From Pachyseris speciosa (Eukaryota > Cnidaria > Anthozoa > Scleractinia > Pachyseridae): a stretch of DNA of 64,000 nt. The notes under the pieces are model-generated. The model saw only the letters and a list, made by a program, of their open reading frames with translations. It was not told where the DNA came from and made no database searches. The translations under genes and the position numbers were made by a program. The stretch is from assembly GCA_016490735.1 (NCBI GenBank), contig JAEMWC010000354.1, forward strand, positions 570,001 through 634,000, given 5' to 3'. Each line of letters starts with the position of its first letter. Position 1 is the first letter of the stretch. This document shows positions 60,101 through 64,000 of this stretch, one piece after another.

Positions 60101-63100
60101 GGCGTTTTCCAGATGTTCCGCAGTCTGCATCAGTCGTTGGACCTCGTGCATCAGCCGAACTTTGTCCGTGTTCAGCTGCTGAATTTCTTTGCTATCGTGA
60201 GTTATCTGTAAAGCAATACACTATTTCATTATATTAACGAGAAACCTGCAATTAATGGCTTGTGCCCATGGAGTGTGTTCCTTATTTTGTCTTACAAGTC
60301 TACGTTTACCATTTCTTTCTTATCTTCACCTTATCTTCATCGCTTTCTCGCTGCGTTCTTAGATCTTTTAACTCCAGTTTAAGTTTCCCAATCTCTGCTT
60401 TCATCTCGACTACTTCCGTTTCTCTCTCTGACAACTCGGTGCTGCATGTCACGTACTCCTGCTGAGTGGCGTCCAGTTCAGACTGCAGGCTCAGAATCGT
60501 CTCGTCCCGTTTGGCAACCTGCGTAAAAATATCGCCATAAATGTTCAGACAACGTTAGAACTTAGCTAGCAAAAGTGGATAATTGCGATCAACTGGAAAA
60601 TAGTTCCAGTGCGCCAGTTCGATTCTGTAGTTAGCAATTCCAAAAGTTTTAGAAGGAGGTGCATCACCTCTTGTGTGCATATCCTGTGCTTTTCTTGTAA
60701 CATGGCCAACTCCACTTCCAAGTTTCGAATGGTGTCTTCCGAATCCGCCATCTTAAAAAAGAAAAAAAAAAGAGTGTTATAAAAGTCTTATCAGTGATAG
60801 GTGGAGTCTGGACGGCCGAGAGAGGGATGGGAATAGTACTGCAATAGCTGATTCGCCCAGCAATGGCGTACGACGAAAGAAAGCAGAATAACAGTCGCAT
60901 ATCAGTGACTTGGATTATTACCTGATCATTTGACTTGGAAACATCATCCTGTAAGGAAGATATTTCTTCTCGCAGCTTTGCCATGAGCTCCTCTTGGCGA
61001 ACAAGCTGAAGAAGACACAGTGATGCTACAGTAAATAATTCTGTTATAATCAGCTTCATGGATTACTCACGGTAACTTACGGTAACTGGAAACGATTTTG
61101 ACAATCAAACTTAGGACTGTACGGTTGTCTGCAAAATCGATACGATTAACAGATTCTGCCTTACTGATTTTCCCATGCAAACATCTTCTCGTTTTCCTAT
61201 CTCTATAACTCTACAGAAACATAACAAACAATTTTTACTTCTCAAAAAGGATTGCCTTTCGCGCTATTTTCCGTACCGTTTGAAAGAGAGGAAGATAGCG
61301 ATTTCGCCAGCCAACTGTAACGCAGGCCATGGCCACTGAAGTCCACATATTTGCCACATCAAAGCTCATTCTTCAACCAGGGTACTCGGCGAGTCGCACC
61401 AGATTTTCATCAAAATTGCAAAAATTTAAGTATTATACGAAAACGATGAGTAAAGAATCTCGAAAACGCAGCAGTCCCCTAAAAGTTTCGTCGAAACCAG
61501 AGTTTAGCTCCAAAACGCGAGTATTTCTTTTTAAACCTCTCTCGCTAGCTTCAGTGTGTATTCAACCAAAAAGTCCGAACATATTAAGTTGCTTCAATTC
61601 TCGAGATGAATCGAAGATCCAATATCAAACTGATCTCTCATTAGATAGCAAAAGATACATTTAAGCCCATACATTTATGAAACCGCAACCGCCAATCAAG
61701 GAACATGTTAATTAAGAGAACCTTCGGGATACAATGGCTCGAGAATTTTGCGGTTTTATTTCAAAATAAACGTATCTATAATTTGATCTACTATGTTTAG
61801 TTAGTTTACCAAACTGAATTTCACAAAGAATCAGAGAACTTGAACATCTCCTCATGAAACACAATACGTGGAGGAAAAATCAAACCTAAATTGTAATATT
61901 TTTCGTTGGTTAGTTGGCTACAAGCTATTATTAAATGGTTAAGGTTGAAAACCAAACCCTTCGCAAAAAACAATTTGCCATCAATAATAAATTGTTTCGA
62001 CAAAATACACGTCGCAAATAAATTAAGGCTGGTTTAACGATCGCTTCCGTTACAAAAACCGAACGATGGTCGGTAATCATATGGAAATCAGTTTAAACAA
62101 ATGGACTGCAGTGACAAAAATAACTCAAGATCCTTGCTTACGAACAATGTTGACAACAGAAGACAACAAGACCAAAACTAATAGCCAAACGCTACTGACG
62201 ATTTAAGTAGACAATGGAAATTTCGCGCTCTACGAGTCAAACACAAAAATCTGAACTGTACAATAGTTTTAACTGACTGAATAAAAATAGTTCAAGGTCG
62301 ACAAATCAAAATCTTTCGTGAGTACGGAGTGATGCGAGTGCTGAATCACCGGAAAAAGCATAACCCTCCCAAAAAAGTCAACACCTTTTAAGCGATCACA
62401 AATAGAGTGGCATTTACATCTATATACAAAGTAATGAAAAAGGACTTAAGCTACTTTCTAATTTTACCAAAGCATGGTGATGTTCCGCTAGCTTCATTGC
62501 CGCGGACATTTGTGAGTGTCAACACTCCTCTCACTCCAGCAAACAATTTTTTTCTGATTGTAAACTGATTGTAACGTCACTAAGGGGTCGTTACGTCAAA
62601 TTCGCGCGCGCCAGATCGGGCGCGCGCAAAGTGCGACGATAGGGTATTTTCCGATCACGTTTTTGTCCATATCAAGTCTTCAAACAAGAATTCCGACAAC
62701 AGTAGAATCAGGAGTGAGAGGCTCCACAACTTTGTTGTGCACCCATGTTTCCCTCCACCACCGTCCGAAAAAGTAACAACGTAAGTAACAACTACCTCGC
62801 CTTTTGGCAGTGATGATTCGACAGTTCAAAAGAGAAGCTTAAGGATTGGCAAACATGAACAAAGACGAGTTTACCCCCTTTCAAACGCTCTTGGACACCT
62901 GCACCATGAGAACGAGATTACTTGGTTACTTGCGTACGAGTTATCATCAGTTTGCAGTCTGCAATCGAGTGCCGCGTTTGCTTTGGGTTTACAGTGCTTT
63001 GCTCTGTAATTGGTTGGCAAAACTCGCGCCACTTTCCCAACCAATGAGAAGCAAAACCAAAAGACCAGCGTGACTTGCCCTCGGGCACTTTCCCGCGCTT

Positions 63101-63418
63101 GGCGCCAGTCACGCCGGTAACGTGGGGTTGCCTCGAATTCCGATTGGTTCATTACGCTGTTTGCGCTCGTTGTGATTGGTCAAAGTGACCATTTTGGTTT
63201 TGGTTTTTCAACACTTTAAAATTAAAAAAGTTTCTAACAACTGCGGCCGTAGTTAACTCTTTATCAGGGAGTTATCACCAGAAATGATGAGTTCTCTTGA
63301 CTGCATGTAACAATAAATGAACTGAAGTTAGTACCTCGTCGTAACATTCCGTGTATTGTTGCTGCGTCTCGTCAAAGTCTTCCTCCAGTTGCTTAATTCT
63401 CTTATCCCTAATGGCCAC
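32441..63418 (-). CDS. Large coiled-coil protein, 47 coding exons, 5' end outside the window
   Basis: Exons, 5' to 3': 63335-63418, 60922-61005, 60668-60751, 60330-60518, 60068-60205, 59692-59775, 58254-58337, 57172-57234, 56773-56877, 56195-56257, 55919-56002, 54169-54252, 53694-53756, 53028-53111, 52853-52936, 52639-52722, 51851-51925, 51663-51746, 50186-50269, 49430-49513, 49242-49325, 48831-48914, 47899-47982, 46735-46818, 46295-46378, 46025-46108, 44353-44436, 44179-44262, 43584-43667, 43415-43498, 43179-43262, 43006-43089, 42521-42604, 42187-42354, 41933-41995, 41058-41167, 40693-40734, 40533-40594, 38365-38396, 36124-36194, 35779-35881, 35418-35486, 34949-35056, 34465-34517, 34341-34365, 33553-33645, 32441-32527. 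All junctions are GT-AG except one GC-AG (after 59692), all phases agree, sum 3,966 nt. The product is Glu/Gln/Lys-rich heptad coiled coil almost throughout; the last ~150 residues are less regular, ending S-Q-E-T and TGA at 32441. A cytoskeletal, centrosomal, ciliary or Golgi rod is possible; the family is not identified. Confidence 0.9.
32573..32740 (-). mobile_element. Probable LINE 3' UTR remnant in the last intron
   Basis: A tgatga-rich stretch followed by ctttatttaaccagggaaca resembles the 3' end of a non-LTR element in - orientation. No coding part remains. Confidence 0.3.
33381..33495. mobile_element. Inverted-repeat element with a 9-bp target duplication
   Basis: Starts CAACCTCGTTCCCAGGGT and ends with its inverse, arms about 50 bp. 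Both flanks read GGCCAACTG (33372-33380 and 33496-33504). A 9-bp duplication fits Mutator-like elements. It lies about 60 bases from exon 33553-33645. Confidence 0.8.
33890..34062. mobile_element. Small TIR element with TA duplication
   Basis: GAGTGTTTTCACATGACGTC at the left and the inverse GAGCGTTTTCAT at the right, bounded by TA on both sides. Internal 'gcggccatgttggtgtccc' is repeated in diverged form. Confidence 0.6.
36744..36974 (-). CDS. Possible alternative first exon of the coiled-coil gene
   Basis: An ATG at 36974 in good context (caacaATGGC) opens 75 codons ending at a strong donor (CAT followed by GTAAGT at 36750). The junction is phase 0, and the next exon downstream (36194-36124) begins in phase 0, so an internal promoter could produce a short C-terminal isoform. 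The peptide is acidic at the start and Cys-rich later (C-x6-C-x-C and C-x2-C). No domain is recognised. Chance cannot be excluded. Confidence 0.35.
   Translation of the reverse strand: MADNDEDSFRSGDSSVLLCIGTPLLGSLTNLDGFGRIRGGCTNPVHDCPCYVRFEYQLSFACLNCHGLCPAFSHVS
37643..37703. repeat. Short hairpin
   Basis: TAAAGGGACAC and GTGTCCCTTT face each other across 40 bases with further pairing (ccacggtacgatggtgg). Probably a minimal inverted-repeat element. Confidence 0.5.
37936..38107. mobile_element. Pogo-like non-autonomous element with TA duplication
   Basis: CAGTGGAACCCCG at the left and CGGGGTTCCACCG at the right, bounded by TA (37934-37935, 38108-38109). Internal 'ccgtattaacg' repeats. Typical of pogo/Tigger-type MITEs. 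Confidence 0.75.
38951..40513 (+). mobile_element. 5'-truncated LINE in an intron, with (TTG)n tail
   Basis: Two frames, 39063-39575 and 39584-40264, form one reverse transcriptase: [26 protein letters not shown] and F-A-D-D-T, then Y-L-G-I-M-I and a C-terminal W-N-S-I-P-L-S-V-K segment. One frameshift near 39575 separates them; another join near 39070 suggests an internal deletion. The 3' UTR ends in (TTG)6 at 40495-40513. It is inserted between exons 40533-40594 and 38365-38396 of the coiled-coil gene, antisense to it. Confidence 0.85.
40755..40915. repeat. CAGT/CAGC tetranucleotide microsatellite
   Basis: Interrupted (GTCC/GTCA), then (CAGC)8-9, then (CAGT)8. It starts about 20 bases upstream of exon 40693-40734 in gene orientation, close to the acceptor. 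Confidence 0.85.
41261..41446. mobile_element. Palindromic element
   Basis: ACAAATAGATTCCATG at the left and CATGGAATCTATTTGT at the right; arms of about 80 bp with few mismatches, loop near 41345. Confidence 0.75.
41735..41796. repeat. Hairpin repeat, also at 54824-54915
   Basis: GATTTCTATGCGTGATAGCT and its inverse flank a short 'cgggctgcgccc' loop. A diverged, inverted relative with gagctcgagat and gtgataactgatgagggcgc lies at 54824-54915, showing a dispersed family. Confidence 0.65.
42840..42984 (+). mobile_element. LINE 3' UTR remnant with (TTAC)n tail
   Basis: The stretch ends ...ctataaataaagttgtttc followed by five to six TTAC units (42963-42984), the form of LINE 3' ends elsewhere in this window. 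Confidence 0.5.
43866..43902. repeat. (ATC)n microsatellite
   Basis: Twelve CAT/ATC units in an intron of the coiled-coil gene. Confidence 0.9.
44561..44665. repeat. ~100-bp repeat, inverse copy at 45825-45926
   Basis: The left copy contains ttgtattcagcgtgcgggcg and agagacctctgccatgggt; the right copy is the inverse with about 90% agreement. The pair brackets LINE remnants, a TA element and the long tetranucleotide repeat. Confidence 0.75.
44868..45060 (-). mobile_element. LINE 3' remnant, (TCAAG)n tail
   Basis: (TCAAG)5 at 44869-44893 followed by tttattgtgtctatacactt, reading as a 3' end on the - strand. Confidence 0.45.
45125..45303. mobile_element. TIR element with TA duplication inside a LINE remnant
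   Basis: Left GACCTTTTTCATAATGGCG, right its inverse with few changes; TA on both sides. It interrupts the + strand LINE C-terminal sequence exactly before P-W-N-S-L-P. Confidence 0.7.
45304..45561 (+). mobile_element. LINE C-terminal end feeding the (ATGT)n repeat
   Basis: Encodes [19 protein letters not shown] and a stop within a few codons, the conserved tail of this LINE group, then a 170-base 3' UTR that runs into the tetranucleotide repeat. Confidence 0.7.
45562..45806. repeat. (ATGT)n microsatellite, about 61 units
   Basis: About 245 bp of uninterrupted ATGT. It starts at the LINE 3' end, so it likely grew from the element's tail. Confidence 0.97.
47221..47303 (+). repeat. tRNA-like SINE head
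   Basis: A box (GGCCTAGTGG) and B box (GGTTCAAGTCC) with a long variable region, reminiscent of a Leu/Ser-type tRNA. Acceptor pairing is poor and a T-run follows. Confidence 0.5.
47633..47704 (+). repeat. tRNA-like SINE head
   Basis: TTAGCGCAATCG and AGTTCTAGTCC match A and B boxes; the acceptor stem does not pair. Confidence 0.45.
48066..48137 (-). repeat. tRNA-like sequence, Thr(GGT)-like, SINE-associated
   Basis: A 7-bp acceptor stem (GGCTTGT/ACAAGCC) and D stem pair perfectly and the loop would carry GGT, but the anticodon stem has two mismatches and the T stem one. A 3' extension (TTTTTTTC, then an inverse of the start) fits a SINE. Its neighbouring sequence (gcagttatgaa...ctac...agcct) is repeated at about 48250-48280 and 48651-48680. 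Confidence 0.55.
48281..48650. mobile_element. TIR element with TTAA target duplication
   Basis: GGTGGCCGAACACAGTTT and its inverse form the ends; TTAA lies on both sides (48277-48280 and 48651-48654). TTAA duplications are made by piggyBac and Kolobok transposons. It interrupts a duplicated SINE-flank sequence. Confidence 0.8.
49703..49811. mobile_element. Short palindromic element
   Basis: GGTGATGTTACACGAGCCGA and its exact inverse, with a related internal half-repeat (gttacacgagacgac). Confidence 0.75.
51370..51486. repeat. Palindromic element
   Basis: GGTATACCATGG-type ends with 'cttgtattttctt' and its inverse inside; arms about 50 bp with several mismatches. Confidence 0.65.
52216..52320. 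repeat. Palindromic element
   Basis: GGAAATAAACTCT and its inverse at the ends, with GTTTGGCTTGAAA pairing inside. Confidence 0.65.
55149..55513. mobile_element. TIR element rich in ACAATGTT repeats
   Basis: AAGCCCCGGCTACACGTT at both ends in inverse. Inside, 'aacattgtt' and its inverse occur about ten times. Confidence 0.75.
57112..57171. repeat. ATC/ACC microsatellite abutting a splice donor
   Basis: The trinucleotide run ends three bases from exon 57172-57234; on the - strand the intron begins GTAATGATGATGATG. The run therefore overlaps the donor region. Confidence 0.85.
57393..57640. mobile_element. MITE copy, 'aaacgaggacgggaacg' family
   Basis: Starts in gagtttaagaaacgaggacg and aligns with 58922-59150 for about 230 bases. 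The right end is missing or diverged. Confidence 0.6.
57949..58065. repeat. Palindromic element
   Basis: CTTGTTTTGATACAAACCTA and its exact inverse, arms about 40 bp. Confidence 0.75.
58133..58207 (-). repeat. tRNA-like SINE head
   Basis: A box (TTAGCTCAGTTAG) and B box (GGGCTCAAACCCC) on the - strand; acceptor stem pairing incomplete. Confidence 0.5.
58790..59280. mobile_element. MITE copy 2 of the same family, carrying a nested hairpin
   Basis: Ends with cgtcccgtcctcgtttctg, the inverse of its start. A 120-bp hairpin element (58803-58922) interrupts it at TTAA/TAA. Confidence 0.7.
58803..58922. mobile_element. Near-perfect hairpin element inserted in a MITE
   Basis: GGCCCGGTTCAAACGTCGAA and its inverse, arms about 51 bp with two mismatches. 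Comparison with the intact copy at 57393 shows it was inserted at a TAA that is now on both sides. Confidence 0.8.
61006..63334. other. Large intron, no further exon recognised
   Basis: Between exons 63335-63418 and 60922-61005. A CG-rich patch (cgcgcgcgccagatcgggcg) at about 62603-62630 and a relative of the 10774 element at 62990-63215 are the only visible structures. Confidence 0.5.
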
Positions 63419-63429
63419 CTATGGCGGAC

Positions 63430-64000
63430 ATAGAAAGCGTAAGATTTACATGGGACTATACTTATTTACGGTTCACACTTTGCCACAAATACGCCGAGGA
63501 CATCACCTAAACAACGCCGTTAGACAGGACTTAAGAACAAAGTCGGTGGACAGCAAGGTTCAATGTTTTGCCCTCCAATTTATGAAATTAACAGCTCATT
63601 GAAGTGGCCTGCACATAGTTATATATTTTGTACCTTGCACCCTTTGGACCTCTTAAGACACAATCTCCTACCCAGAGTCCTCAGGCTCTTTGGCCACCGG
63701 TTAGTCGCCAGGAGAGACTTTGGGATAATGGAATAAAATCAAAATTTTTGATTGACTGGCCCGTAACGGTTTCCATAGTTTTACCCCAGATTTTCTGGGA
63801 AAATGGCGGTCCATTATTCATCACGTCAACGCGTCGCGCAATGCCCTTTTTCAGCTCGCGCCCTGAAATTAACATTTTCTTTGACATTGATATTGTGGTA
63901 AAAAACATACAGAATATGGTTTAGCGTTGTCTATACTCTTATCGACAACGATATTCGTCATCACAGTGTTCAAAATTTGCTGTGGGCTCACTCGGCTGCG
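63430..64000. other. 5' intron of the coiled-coil gene, nothing further identified
   Basis: A - strand open frame at 63681-63908 shows no coiled-coil character and no good splice sites. The upstream exon must lie beyond the window. Confidence 0.4.

Larger units (their letters stand above)
41933..63418 (-). other. Array of heptad-unit exons within the coiled-coil gene
   Basis: Of the 35 exons here, 26 are exactly 84 nt, four are 63, and single ones are 105, 168 and 189; all are multiples of 21 nt. The exceptions are 138 and 75 nt, each three codons short of a multiple of seven. Every junction is phase 0. Hydrophobic residues fall at positions 1, 8, 15, 22 and 4, 11, 18, 25 of the 28-residue units, so each exon starts at heptad a and ends at g, usually with Glu or Gln. 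Position 18-19 is often Ala-Gln or Thr-Gln. Confidence 0.9.

Noticed and set aside
61329..61664. 111-residue + strand ORF in the large intron
   Set aside because: No recognisable domain and Ser/Lys-rich low-information sequence; chance is likely.
63681..63908. 75-residue - strand ORF as an upstream exon
   Set aside because: No coiled-coil pattern, no suitable donor and wrong composition compared with all other exons.

Overview
The window looks like a piece of an animal nuclear genome: AT-rich, intron-rich, without operons, and crowded with nested transposons. A Polinton/Maverick, a BEL/Pao LTR element, several non-LTR elements, many small inverted-repeat elements and tandem PAN/EGF/discoidin genes together suggest an anthozoan cnidarian (coral or anemone). 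The taxon is an inference; nothing in the window names it.

1-10.57 kb: right-hand part of a decayed Polinton (endogenous virus-like element). On the + strand are the end of a VLTF3-like late transcription factor, small hydrophobic proteins, an adenain-type protease, a DUF5679/PLA2-like region, an integrase with chromodomain, and a BRO-N/nuclease-like gene. On the - strand are three small genes and protein-primed DNA polymerase B. Most long genes carry frameshifts. A TCTA-containing AT-rich motif recurs at gene boundaries, and a fold-back of inverted repeats splits one small gene.

10.57-20.4 kb: a BEL/Pao element (11365-20008, - strand) with a perfect 5-bp target duplication. A non-LTR element sits in its 3' part, and a 1.2-kb terminal-inverted-repeat element sits in its 5' LTR. 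That element itself carries a 205-bp-arm palindrome of tRNA-like sequence.

20.4-32.4 kb: two tandem, diverged - strand genes of a secreted PAN / EGF / discoidin family, one with a damaged start and a truncated discoidin domain, separated by LINE debris, a 45-bp minisatellite and microsatellites.

32.4-63.4 kb: one large - strand gene, of which 47 coding exons (3,966 nt; 1,321 residues plus stop) can be assembled with every splice phase consistent; its 5' end lies beyond the window. It encodes a long coiled coil. The first 35 exons are nearly all exact multiples of 21 nt (mostly 84 nt, 28 residues, four heptads), begin at heptad position a and are phase 0 at both ends. Introns hold SINE-like tRNA relics, LINE 3' ends and many small inverted-repeat elements. 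This heptad-quantised exon array and the Polinton promoter motif with its VLTF3-like gene are the most interesting items.
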